DNA of 32,188 nucleotides from CAYSFW01 sp964620675. GTDB taxonomy: Bacteria > Pseudomonadota > Gammaproteobacteria > UWMA-0217. Position numbers and translations under genes: made by a program. The notes beneath the pieces were generated by a model. That model searched no databases. It worked only from the letters and a program-made list of their open reading frames with translations, and was not told the DNA's origin. Within the stretch, counting starts at the first letter, position 1. Every line of letters begins with the position of its first letter. The stretch spans positions 1 through 32,188 of the forward strand of contig CAZUJU010000043.1 of assembly GCA_964620675.1 (NCBI GenBank). The letters are read 5' to 3'. This document shows, piece after piece, positions 15,859-24,025 of this stretch.

Positions 15859-17145
15859 TTAGGAAACGCGCGATTGCGCTTTCTGCAGCATACGCGACGA
15901 ACCGCTAGAAACGTCCTCCGACCCGCTATATTCGTTCACTTTGTAAGCTAACTGATACTTGCCAACCTCTATGACGTCTCCATCCGCAAGAATCTTCTTA
16001 TCGACGGTTACTCCATTGACCAGCGTTCCATTAAGGCTGTTCAAGTCTTCAAGGATATAACCGCTTCCCGACCGCGTAAGTTGAAAGTGCTTTCCACTGA
16101 CAGACTTTTGGTCGATCTTTATATCGCAAGCGTGACTGCGTCCTATCATGACACGGTCCTTCGCGAGATTTTCAACCGACAACAGCGTACCTTCTTTAGT
16201 GACGTAGAGACGATACTTGCCAAGTTTGAAATTGTGATATTTGCGATTGGTACCGCGCTCAGCATACGGTGCCCAATCCAGCTCTTCAATCGCGGAATCA
16301 AGATCCTGCGAACTGACTCGCGCGCTATCCCGAGCATACGCAGTGAGCAAGGCGGTATCGCATAATGTATTGATCAGCCGCGGAATACCGCCGGTATATT
16401 TGATGATCTGGTGCAATAACTCATCCGAGAACAAGTCCACCGGAGTTTTCAGTTCCGACCTTACTTGTAAGAACTCTAGGTGCTTACGCGTATCGTCAAT
16501 CGGTACGAGCTTTTCGCGCGAGGCAATGGCTAGACGGAAGCGGATATAAGAGCGAATCTCATCGAATCCAAGTCCGTCCAGATGGAAGCGCAGTCGAATT
16601 CGCTGCAAGAGCTGTTCCATCTCGGGCGCGGACAACAGCTCCTTGAGTTCCGGTTGCCCAACAAGAAAGATGTTGAGCAGCTTTTCCCGGTCGGAGTCAA
16701 ATCCAGAGAGTAGCCGAATCTCTTCCAGCACGCGTGTCGATAGGTTCTGGGCTTCGTCGATGATGACGACGACGGTTTCACCTTCCTCGTACTTACGCTT
16801 GAGATAACCATTGAGCATACTCAACAGCTCGACCTTGGACTGACTTGCGAACGGATTGATTCCGAATTGATCGAGCAATGCCTGAAGGAACTCAATCTCA
16901 TTCAACTGAGTCTGATGTATTTTCGCAACCGTCAACTTCGGACCCGCGTCGCGCAGCATCTTCTGAATCAGCGTCGTTTTCCCAGTGCCGATCTCGCCCG
17001 TTATTAGAATGAAGCTATCACGACTCCACAGAACATAATCCATGTAGTTTTTCGCCGTCACATGCGACAGCGACGGGTAAAAGAACTTGGCATCCGGCGA
17101 CAGGCGGAACGGATCGGAATCTAGTTTGTAATGCTCAAGATACAT
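15859..17145 (-). CDS. ExeA-like AAA+ ATPase with C-terminal FHA domain (XrtA-associated ATPase type)
   Basis: 428 residues. The N-terminal half is an ExeA-type ATPase: MYLEHYKLDSDPFRLSPD, Walker A GEIGTGKTT (Lys56), Walker B VVVIIDEAQNL (about 126-135), FLVGQPEL, LLQRIRLRFHL, and GGIPRLINTLCDTALL (252-267). This matches the ATPase of XrtA/PEP-CTERM EPS loci. After a linker, residues about 330-402 form an FHA domain: MIGRSHACDI, SVSGKHFQL and LNSLNGTLVNG. FHA domains bind phosphothreonine peptides, so this protein may read a phosphorylation signal (inference). Its ATG overlaps the stop of the beta-barrel gene as TGATG, so translation is likely coupled. Confidence 0.88.
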   Translation of the reverse strand: MYLEHYKLDSDPFRLSPDAKFFYPSLSHVTAKNYMDYVLWSRDSFILITGEIGTGKTTLIQKMLRDAGPKLTVAKIHQTQLNEIEFLQALLDQFGINPFASQSKVELLSMLNGYLKRKYEEGETVVVIIDEAQNLSTRVLEEIRLLSGFDSDREKLLNIFLVGQPELKELLSAPEMEQLLQRIRLRFHLDGLGFDEIRSYIRFRLAIASREKLVPIDDTRKHLEFLQVRSELKTPVDLFSDELLHQIIKYTGGIPRLINTLCDTALLTAYARDSARVSSQDLDSAIEELDWAPYAERGTNRKYHNFKLGKYRLYVTKEGTLLSVENLAKDRVMIGRSHACDIKIDQKSVSGKHFQLTRSGSGYILEDLNSLNGTLVNGVTVDKKILADGDVIEVGKYQLAYKVNEYSGSEDVSSGSSRMLQKAQSRVS

Positions 17146-18485
17146 CAGTTGCGACCTTCCCGAACGATTTGATCGGCTTCCTTCTTTAACCCACGGTAAT
17201 CGACGCGCATAAAGATCACGTCGTCATTGTAATCCAACCTTGCCGCGTTACTTTCGTTCTTGATCTGCGAGGCACCGACCGAGAGGGAAACTCGGTCATT
17301 GAACAGGTAGGTTATCCCGCCCTGAGGTACCGTACCATTGACGAATGTACCGGCGTTGCTCCCATTGACATAGTCGGTCGACGACTTACTGAACGATGCC
17401 CAAATACCTAGCCGTTCGCCGAGACTATAACCAATTGAAATCGAACCGCCACGCTCTTCCGTGTCGATATCCGGAATGTCTGGATAGGCCTTTTGATTGA
17501 CGAACGCAGCCAAACTCGAGTTGAACCTTACCCCGGTATACGAGTATACCAACTCACCCTTAGTCAATTCGTATGCGCCTACCCCGGTTACCTCTCCCGG
17601 ATTGATCAACCGCTCTCCTTCAAATTGATAAAGGCGGGAAAACAACGGATCATTCGCATCAAGCGCGGGATCAGAGATATTATTCGATAGCGCTAGTCGT
17701 AGTTGATTGGGATCCCCTTGATTCCCAATTGTTAGACTGACTAACGCGACCGGAGTGTCCTCAGATCCACCTTCATCGTAGTTGATGTTTGCCAAACCAG
17801 CACCGAGTAGCAGGCGACCATAAGGCAGGTCGCGTCGGTATTTTCCAACCAACGATGCGATATCGTAATCGTTCTGAAAATCCTTTTGAAACATAATCTG
17901 CGACAGCGCCGCTTCGACGGAGATATCGCTGTAATCGTTCAGGAACCTTCGCAAACTTCCGGATAAATTAATCCTGTTGTTATCAGTATCGGTTTCGGAG
18001 TAATAGACATTTCCAACGCGGATCTTCGCGATACCCTCCAGTGGCCCACGGGTGAACATGAAATCCGGCCCCGTCTGGAATACGTTGAAGTTTTGCAAGT
18101 TACTCGACCTTGGACGTTCGAGTGGATCGATACGTTGGGAATAGGCGTAGTCTTCGATGGACCAAACAAAGCGACCGGGGGATATGATCCAGTCAATAAA
18201 CCCATCGATCGTATATAGTGTTTCGCCATCGAGTGTTTCGTCGGTCCAGCGCTCATGCGTCGCTCGCGCCTTGATCGAAGCGTTCGTAGTGGCACTGTCA
18301 TCCTTAAACTCGATACCTACATACGGTTTGATCGCCGTGTCTTCGATCGGATCCGTACTCGTTCTCAACGCGTTGCTATGTTGTTCGATTTCGACCCCGA
18401 ACAGCGGAACAAACTCCCTTGCAGTCGAAGTCTCGGAAAACGCCAGCGACAGGATGACTGCCGCCGCCAGGTGTTTAGGTTTCAT
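17145..18485 (-). CDS. Outer-membrane beta-barrel protein of the EPS operon (TIGR03016-like)
   Basis: 446 residues. A signal peptide (MKPKHLAAAVILSLAFSETSTA) is cleaved after about residue 22. The rest is a run of short amphipathic strands with alternating polar and hydrophobic residues and many aromatic girdle residues, ending in MRVDYRGLKKEADQIVREGRN. That, and its place between the kinase-like gene and the ATPase gene, fits the PEP-CTERM-system-associated outer-membrane family TIGR03016. It probably helps the polymer cross or attach to the outer membrane. The frame is open 13 codons upstream of ATG 18485, but the signal peptide fixes the start. The gap to the kinase-like gene is 19 bases. 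Confidence 0.72.
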   Translation of the reverse strand: MKPKHLAAAVILSLAFSETSTAREFVPLFGVEIEQHSNALRTSTDPIEDTAIKPYVGIEFKDDSATTNASIKARATHERWTDETLDGETLYTIDGFIDWIISPGRFVWSIEDYAYSQRIDPLERPRSSNLQNFNVFQTGPDFMFTRGPLEGIAKIRVGNVYYSETDTDNNRINLSGSLRRFLNDYSDISVEAALSQIMFQKDFQNDYDIASLVGKYRRDLPYGRLLLGAGLANINYDEGGSEDTPVALVSLTIGNQGDPNQLRLALSNNISDPALDANDPLFSRLYQFEGERLINPGEVTGVGAYELTKGELVYSYTGVRFNSSLAAFVNQKAYPDIPDIDTEERGGSISIGYSLGERLGIWASFSKSSTDYVNGSNAGTFVNGTVPQGGITYLFNDRVSLSVGASQIKNESNAARLDYNDDVIFMRVDYRGLKKEADQIVREGRN

Positions 18486-18504
18486 CACGTTCTTTTCGCC
18501 CTTG

Positions 18505-19365
18505 CTATCTTGCCAAACGCCCAATCATTCCACGCATTCGCGGCATCCCTACGACGACCGACCCAATCAACTTATCCTTATCGATACGTGACAGCGCGTG
18601 GGAAATGTCCTTCTCTGAAACCTTGCCATACGGGATGCATAACAAGATCTGGTCAGCGTACTCGTTCAGCAATTCTACGTCGGGCACCTTGTCAACCGCC
18701 GGCGCATCAATGACCGTAAAGCGCTCGCGTGGGTACCGCCGCGTGATGTCTTTGATCAACATTCGCAATCGGGTAGAACGCAGATACTCATGCCCAAGGA
18801 ACTCGTGGGTTCCGAACGGCACGATTCGCATCCGCGGCACGCCGGTTGGATGCAACACCTCCTTGACCGTGCGTGATTCGTCGTAAGCAAAGTCCGACAC
18901 CCCAGGCTTATCGTTTCGTGAGCCGGTGAGTCTTGAACCGGTTTCACGCAATTCGAGCAAGAGCGAGGTCTTGCTTTCATCGGTTGAGAGCATCGCCGCC
19001 AAACTGCGCGCCAAGTAGATGGGTTCGTCGGACGATCCCACCGAGGTCACGAGCGTGGTTGCCCCCAATCCATTGTTTTTAATTATAATTCTATTTCTAA
19101 GGTTCTGCAGGATCTCAAGTGAATCAGCGTTGTAATCGCCTTGGTGCACGATCCTATGCGCCACCAACTCTTCCCTGGTAAACAGGAAAGGCTGGCTCAT
19201 CCGCTGTATCTGTTCCTTCGACTCGATACCGCGTGCAATGACACCGTCCTCGTACTCGAAGCGGCGTTGCCGCGTCGTATTGTCGTAACGCGTATCGGTG
19301 AGGGCCCCTTCGTAGCCCTGACCTATAATCTTTTCTAGCGCACGACCGATATTGGAGTTGGCCAT
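18505..19365 (-). CDS. Degenerate BY-kinase-like protein (XrtA TyrKin type), ATP site lost
   Basis: 286 residues aligning with CpsD/CapB-like ATPases of XrtA-type EPS loci, in the position such a kinase normally takes after the chain-length gene. The fold is traceable: strand TTLVTSV, then helix YLARSLAAML, strand TSLLLELRE, GVSDFA, MRIVPFG, strand RFTVIDAPAVD, and QILLCIPYGK. The catalytic motifs are not: the Walker A position reads SVGSSDEPIY (about 108-117) with no GxGKT/S, the Walker A' aspartates are replaced in LLLELRE, and there is no C-terminal tyrosine cluster. It is probably a non-catalytic partner of the Wzz-like protein rather than a kinase. The start is ATG 19365, with GGGGG upstream. 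The gap from the Wzz gene is 8 bases. Confidence 0.75.
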   Translation of the reverse strand: MANSNIGRALEKIIGQGYEGALTDTRYDNTTRQRRFEYEDGVIARGIESKEQIQRMSQPFLFTREELVAHRIVHQGDYNADSLEILQNLRNRIIIKNNGLGATTLVTSVGSSDEPIYLARSLAAMLSTDESKTSLLLELRETGSRLTGSRNDKPGVSDFAYDESRTVKEVLHPTGVPRMRIVPFGTHEFLGHEYLRSTRLRMLIKDITRRYPRERFTVIDAPAVDKVPDVELLNEYADQILLCIPYGKVSEKDISHALSRIDKDKLIGSVVVGMPRMRGMIGRLAR

Positions 19366-19373
19366 GGTGCCCC

Positions 19374-20921
19374 CTAGCTGACCTGGACAAATTTGAGATA
19401 ACTGACCACCGCGATCGTAACAATCGCGAGGAAAACTAGCATCGAAAGCGACATTCGATCCCGGGCCGCTCGGTTCACGTCGTGATCATTCACGATGTCG
19501 GAAACAGCACCGAGGTTTGGGAGTTTAAACTTGGCTTGAATCAACTCGGGTGATTTCACCGAACTCTCGAGAAACTGGATCAGATACACGATACCAAAGG
19601 GCACAAACGTACCTGCCATCAAGCCGAGTACTACGAAGTGCCAGTACCGCAACCCGGAGGGTGTTCGGGGCAGAAACGCGGGCTCGTAGACCTTGATATC
19701 GAGCCCTTGGTGCTGCACATCCATCTCTTTGGAAACCCTGGCCGACTCTCTCCGCTTCAACAGATCCTCGTAGAGGTTTTTGTTGACGTCGTAATCGCGC
19801 GTCAGTTCCGCGAGTTGAGCATCGCCGGTATGGACGACCTCGCCTTTCTGGCGTTCCTGATTGATACTCTTTCTCAACTCGGAGACCCGGACGCTCAGCG
19901 TCGCGACCCGGGTTTGAAAATCGTTGAGCTGCAGTTTTAAATCCTGATAGATCTTGTTGGTCTTGACGGTCGCCTCGCCAACGCCCGAATCGTCCGTTCG
20001 TGTCGAGCGCTTCTCCCGCTCAATCTGACGCTTAACATCTTCGATTTGATACTTGAGGTTGGTGATATCCGGGTAGTTTTCGTGATACGTCAGACGCAGC
20101 TTTGCGATTTCGTCCTGTAACGCCTGCAATTGGGTGATGTAAACGGATTGACGGGAAATACTGACCGCCGATTGAACCTCACCACTCAGCTGTCGCTCGA
20201 GTGAACTCCTGGTGATCTGCGCTTCCTTCAACTCCAGTTCGGACCGATCGAGATCCTCTTGCAACCGTTGAATACGCGCGTTGATTTCCGCCTCGTTACT
20301 CGCTCCCTGCGACAACTTCTTGGTTCTGAAGTCTTTCAGTCGCGATTCCGATTCGAGCAGCTTTTGGTGATACTGTTTCACTTGGGTATCGATGAACTCA
20401 AAAGCCTGCTGACTTTCGTCGGAACGTTGCCCATGCGTCTCCTTGATGAACAAATCGGTCAGCACGCTGACCACTTCCTTCGCGAAATGTGGATCGGCGT
20501 CGCGAAACTCGATCTTCAAGTAGTTGCCGGAGGTCGAATTGGTATCGCCGACCACGTTGACGCGCGTATTACGCTTGAAGCGCTCGATCAATATCTCATC
20601 CTTTTGCGTCGCGATATCGTCGTCGATGTAGCCCAACGACCGCAGCAATTCAGTCATCGTCTTCCGACTGTGGACGATATCCTTGGCAAACGTGGTCCAA
20701 TCATTGGTTGACGTTGCAACCGCAGCGCCTTCCATCAAGGGCGTCATGATCGTATTTCCATTCACCAACAGTGTGGAATACGAGGCGAACTGTTTTGGTG
20801 CGAAGTAGCCCACAATCGTCGCGCCAATCGCCAGCAGGCAGAACAGTATGGCGACCAGCCATCTGCGCTCCGACACATTGCGGAGCAAGAGCTTATAGTC
20901 GGTCTCGACGGAGTATCTCAT
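19374..20921 (-). CDS. Wzz-type polysaccharide chain-length determinant (XrtA-associated type)
   Basis: 515 residues of polysaccharide co-polymerase type. Inner-membrane helix at about 21-41 (WLVAILFCLLAIGATIVGYF), then a periplasmic region with long coiled coils (about 165-400, rich in Glu, Gln, Arg and Leu). A second helix follows KVYEPAFLPRTPSGLRYW, with the family's conserved proline region just before it, and a last hydrophobic segment (MLVFLAIVTIAVVSYL) lies near the C terminus. It regulates polymer length together with the Wzy and export proteins. No fused kinase domain is present; the separate BY-kinase-like gene follows after 8 bases. The start is ATG 20921, 43 bases after the export gene. 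Confidence 0.87.
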   Translation of the reverse strand: MRYSVETDYKLLLRNVSERRWLVAILFCLLAIGATIVGYFAPKQFASYSTLLVNGNTIMTPLMEGAAVATSTNDWTTFAKDIVHSRKTMTELLRSLGYIDDDIATQKDEILIERFKRNTRVNVVGDTNSTSGNYLKIEFRDADPHFAKEVVSVLTDLFIKETHGQRSDESQQAFEFIDTQVKQYHQKLLESESRLKDFRTKKLSQGASNEAEINARIQRLQEDLDRSELELKEAQITRSSLERQLSGEVQSAVSISRQSVYITQLQALQDEIAKLRLTYHENYPDITNLKYQIEDVKRQIEREKRSTRTDDSGVGEATVKTNKIYQDLKLQLNDFQTRVATLSVRVSELRKSINQERQKGEVVHTGDAQLAELTRDYDVNKNLYEDLLKRRESARVSKEMDVQHQGLDIKVYEPAFLPRTPSGLRYWHFVVLGLMAGTFVPFGIVYLIQFLESSVKSPELIQAKFKLPNLGAVSDIVNDHDVNRAARDRMSLSMLVFLAIVTIAVVSYLKFVQVS

Positions 20922-20964
20922 GTCGTCACTTTAGACAGCGTTGGAGTAGGTTGCACGGTTACGA

Positions 20965-21594
20965 CTAGAACGCGCGCTCGGGCACCGTTATGACGTCACC
21001 GGGCTCAAGCGAGTAGTTAGTCCGCAGATCGCCCTGCTTAAGAATTCGATTCAGGCTCACATCCAGTACCCGACTGCTCGAACCATCCTTACGGTACAGC
21101 TTTGTGCTATCGGATGATGCGAACTTGCTCACGCCCCCAGCCTCCAGAATGGCATCCAGCACCGTCATCCCCTGACGATAAGGAATGGAAACGGGCTTCG
21201 CGACTGCGCCTGTGATCCGCACCCGCGAGAGAAACTCGTGGCTACGCAGTTCCGACAGAATCACCGTGACCTGCGGCTCGCGGAGGAAAGACGAGAGCTT
21301 TTGCGTGATGACTTCCGAGACCTGGGATGGCGTCTTGCCTCCGACCAGCACGTCGCCAATCAGCGGAACCGAAATGTTTCCATCCGGGCGTACGGGGACT
21401 TTGACCGACAGATCAGGGTTCTTCCAGACATTGACATCGACGATATCGTCAACGCCGATTTTGTATTCCTCAACCGGGCGTGGTGCCGCGGAAGCTGCGC
21501 TGGCGGCCACATCGGTGGCTTCGGTCATCACGTTGCCCTGACACCCCATCAGGGCCAGGACTGCAAAAAGCGCAAGTATGCGTACGGATTTCAT
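20965..21594 (-). CDS. Polysaccharide export lipoprotein (Wza-like, XrtA-associated type)
   Basis: 209 residues. Lipoprotein signal MKSVRILALFAVLALMGC with the acylated Cys at 18. The polysaccharide export domain (about 43-113) contains YKIGVDDIVDVNVWKNPDLS and VRPDGNISVPLIGDV. One SLBB-type domain follows (about 125-165: VRITGAVAKPVSIPYRQGMTVLDAILEAGG), ending in LEPGDVITVPE. It lacks the extra SLBB repeats and C-terminal helix of full-length Wza, as usual for this shorter class. It acts at the outer membrane as part of the export channel. It is the first gene of the six-gene operon; a TATAAA-like box lies about 20 bases upstream. Confidence 0.87.
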   Translation of the reverse strand: MKSVRILALFAVLALMGCQGNVMTEATDVAASAASAAPRPVEEYKIGVDDIVDVNVWKNPDLSVKVPVRPDGNISVPLIGDVLVGGKTPSQVSEVITQKLSSFLREPQVTVILSELRSHEFLSRVRITGAVAKPVSIPYRQGMTVLDAILEAGGVSKFASSDSTKLYRKDGSSSRVLDVSLNRILKQGDLRTNYSLEPGDVITVPERAF

Positions 21595-21940
21595 GGTGCT
21601 GAACCTATCTTTTATAAGTTAGACAAAGGAGACAAAGCGTTGTTGGGCAGACATGCCTGTCGAAGACACACCCTCTCGATACGAGCGCATGGCTTCAAGG
21701 TCTTCGACGGCACAGTATTTCTCGGTTGTGAACGTCAGACCACATTAAAGCTCGAAGTATAAGCGCGGCTAAAATTACAAGCCACGAACAAGCGCACGTT
21801 TTAAAGATCTGGTATCCGGTACAGACCGCCCCTACGATAAATGGTAGGGCGAGTGGCGGGGATAGACGCGACTTGCGCCAGCCCGGCTGGTCACCAGTCC
21901 AGGGGCAACAAGTCCATCGTGAGACCAAAAAGCGTCTGAA
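21595..21940. other. Region between the EPS operon and tRNA-Arg(ACG), with possible EPS promoter
   Basis: 346 bases with no supported gene. Nearest the operon, the complement shows TTATAAA (21612-21618), a possible -10 box, but no good -35. The heptamer AGACAAA occurs twice, at 21621-21627 and 21630-21636, a direct repeat with 9-base period just upstream of that box that could be an activator site. The remainder is AT-richer near 21.75-21.8 kb and otherwise unremarkable. Confidence 0.35.
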
Positions 21941-22017
21941 TGGCGCGCCCGGAAGGATTCGAACCTCCGACCACCTGGTTCGTAGCCAGGTACTCTATCC
22001 AACTGAGCTACGGGCGC
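21941..22017 (-). tRNA. tRNA-Arg, anticodon ACG
   Basis: A 77-base cloverleaf on the complement with encoded CCA. Acceptor stem GCGCCCG/CGGGCGC, D-arm GCTCAGTTGGATAGAGT, anticodon stem CCTGG/CCAGG with loop CTACGAA (anticodon ACG, edited to ICG to read CGN codons), and T-arm with GGTTCGAATCC. Discriminator G. It is preceded by a strong promoter and lies upstream of the EPS operon on the same strand. Confidence 0.97.
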
Positions 22018-22030
22018 GTAGCGGGTGGAG

Positions 22031-22059
22031 ATTATGCAAGAACCGAACGAGAATTTCAA
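22031..22059 (-). promoter_or_regulatory. Promoter of tRNA-Arg(ACG)
   Basis: On the complement, TTGAAA (22054-22059), 17 bases, then CATAAT (22031-22036), each matching five of six consensus bases. The predicted start is about seven bases before the tRNA. The stretch after the -10 box is GC-rich, like the discriminators of stringently controlled stable-RNA promoters. Confidence 0.7.
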
Positions 22060-22424
22060 AGCCCTTTAAACAGGTTCGCCGGAATCTTTCTATAATCCGA
22101 TCAATCCTTTTTATTTCAATTGTTTACAAATGACACACCCCTAATACGCATGCCTTGCCGTGCATACGGTGCTCCGCGAGCGTCGAATCGCGATCGTAAA
22201 GCTTGCTCCAGTGTGGCGACCTTCGCCGGCAAAATAAGCCCGGCGGGACGTCGATGATCGAGTTTCAGCGCAATTTTGTGACGTGTACGCAATCAAATCC
22301 GTGCACATTTGGGTAAATTCTCCCGGCGTCCGGTCTAGCAAGCGCGAAGCGACTCGCCTGCAAGCGCGGCGAACCGCTCCGCCACGCCGAGCGTGAGATG
22401 AATCCGACTCACCCCCCGATAGGT
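22060..22424. other. Intergenic region, no gene seen
   Basis: With the flanking promoters it makes up a 451-base gap between tRNA-Arg(ACG) and the priming transferase gene. A TATAAT lies at 22091-22096 on the plus strand, but I found no convincing -35 at 16-18 bases. The translations on both strands look unlike protein. Confidence 0.4.
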
Positions 22425-22453
22425 CTTACACCTTGCCATTCGATGGATATACT
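22425..22453 (+). promoter_or_regulatory. Possible promoter of the priming transferase gene
   Basis: CTTACA (22425-22430), 17 bases, TATACT (22448-22453). The predicted start is about nine bases before ATG 22469, leaving a very short leader without a recognisable ribosome binding site. Confidence 0.42.
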
Positions 22454-22468
22454 CGTGCCCCGGTTGCG

Positions 22469-23926
22469 ATGAATAAGCCCACCACATCCAAGGCGATTAT
22501 CACCCCGCAGCAGCCCTTGGCGCTGATTGCCCGGGTAACCGATTCGGTTGGTATCGGTGTCGCGCTGTACCTCGCCACCGCCGTGATGGACACGCCCTGG
22601 TCGCGGATCCATGCGTTTTATGCCCTGCTTGCAATCCTTTTGATGCAGTTCTTTTCCGAGTTTCTGCATCTTTATCAGAACTGGAAGATCCGCAACACCG
22701 GTTGGATGATCGGTTTGGCCAGTACGGCGTGGTTTGCGACCGGGTTGACCCTGTTCGGATTTGCCGCGCTATTCGATAAATCTATTTATCTGCTTGATTT
22801 CCAGCTGGCTTTTATCTGGTTCGGGGTCGCAGTCGGGGCCCTCGCGGTCGCGCGCCTGGCGATCAACGGAATCATCAGTATCCTACGTCGCCGCGGACAC
22901 AACGTCCGGCGGGTTGCGATCGCGGGTGCAGGCCCCATTGCTCGCTTCGTACACGAGCAGCTTAAGGACAACGCTTGGGTTGGCTATGAAATCCACGGGA
23001 TCTACGACGACCGCTCCTACAAACGCTTCGAGATCGAACGCGTCATCAACAAGCGCAAACGTGAAGAAGTCGGCACGATCAAACAAGGCCTTCAGGTCAA
23101 TGCCTCGTTTGAAAAAATGGTGAACGAAGCCAAAGAGGGACATTTCGATACCGTGTTCATCGCGTTACCGATGCGCGCGGAGCACAAGATCCAGGAAATC
23201 ATCCGCCAGCTTTCGACCTCAACCGTGGCGGTGTACGTCATTCCCGATTTTTACTCGATTGAGACCCACTTTACCCATCTCGTAAACATCAACGGGATGC
23301 CGGCGGTCAGCATCTTCGAGAATCCCGTTTCGGGGCTGCGGGGTGTGCTCAAACGAGTCGAAGACATCGTCTTTACGCTTGGTATCCTTGCGCTTATCGC
23401 GGTCCCGATGCTGCTGATCGCGCTCGGCGTCAAGCTCACCTCGCGCGGGCCCGTCATCTTCAAGCAGACTCGGTATGGACTCGACGGCAAACCGATCAAG
23501 GTCTGGAAATTCCGGACCATGCGGGTGATGGAAGACGGCCACGACTTCAAGCAAGCGACCCGCGACGACCCCCGCATCACGCGTTTCGGAAGCTTCCTGC
23601 GTCGCACTTCGCTTGATGAGCTGCCGCAGTTCATCAATGTACTCACCGGGTCCATGTCCATCGTTGGTCCTCGACCGCACGCGGTGGCGCACAACGAAGC
23701 CTACCGCAACATTATCCGGGGCTATATGCTGCGGCATAAGACCAAACCCGGCATCACTGGATGGGCTCAGGTCAACGGCTTCCGCGGCGAGACAGACAGT
23801 CTTGAAAAAATGCAGAGCCGGGTCCTGTACGACATCGACTACATTAGGCGCTGGTCCGTGTTCTTTGATGTCAAGATCATCTTGTTGACCGTGCTCAAGG
23901 GATTTGCGAACAAGAACGCCTATTGA
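22469..23926 (+). CDS. Undecaprenyl-phosphate sugar phosphotransferase (WcaJ/EpsE-like priming enzyme)
   Basis: 485 residues. Starts repeat-unit synthesis by moving a sugar-1-phosphate, usually glucose, from UDP-sugar to undecaprenyl phosphate. Four N-terminal membrane helices (about 18-40, 48-70, 80-100 and 110-135), then a Rossmann-like CoA-binding-type domain with RRVAIAGAGPIARFV. The catalytic bacterial sugar transferase domain follows a helix at about 298-322: SRGPVIFKQTRYGLDG, KFRTM (347-351), DDPRITRFGSFLRRTSLDE, GPRPHAV (400-406) and KPGITGWAQVNG. A basic insertion (about 184-205) separates it from simpler relatives. The frame is open upstream to a TTG, but ATG 22469 fits the family. 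It is followed 99 bases later by rfbC. Confidence 0.92.
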   Translation: MNKPTTSKAIITPQQPLALIARVTDSVGIGVALYLATAVMDTPWSRIHAFYALLAILLMQFFSEFLHLYQNWKIRNTGWMIGLASTAWFATGLTLFGFAALFDKSIYLLDFQLAFIWFGVAVGALAVARLAINGIISILRRRGHNVRRVAIAGAGPIARFVHEQLKDNAWVGYEIHGIYDDRSYKRFEIERVINKRKREEVGTIKQGLQVNASFEKMVNEAKEGHFDTVFIALPMRAEHKIQEIIRQLSTSTVAVYVIPDFYSIETHFTHLVNINGMPAVSIFENPVSGLRGVLKRVEDIVFTLGILALIAVPMLLIALGVKLTSRGPVIFKQTRYGLDGKPIKVWKFRTMRVMEDGHDFKQATRDDPRITRFGSFLRRTSLDELPQFINVLTGSMSIVGPRPHAVAHNEAYRNIIRGYMLRHKTKPGITGWAQVNGFRGETDSLEKMQSRVLYDIDYIRRWSVFFDVKIILLTVLKGFANKNAY

Positions 23927-24025
23927 GTGAGCCCGCCGCCATACCACGGCGCCTTGCGATCAGGCGACAACGACGCACTTACCGCTCTGGATGCGCTCGA
24001 ACCACAACCCAATCGTCACTGCCCT

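Noticed and set aside
13985..21707. Shared AGGTCTTCGAC flanked by similar bases at about 13.99 kb and 21.70 kb, either side of the EPS operon
   Set aside because: Only 11 bases match exactly; a repeat of that size is expected by chance in a window this long, and the flanks differ.
10192..22017. Matching 3' ends of the two tRNA-Arg genes as attachment sites of one 11.7-kb element
   Set aside because: The shared bases are the invariant tRNA T-arm and D-arm; acceptor and anticodon stems differ, and no integrase lies between them.
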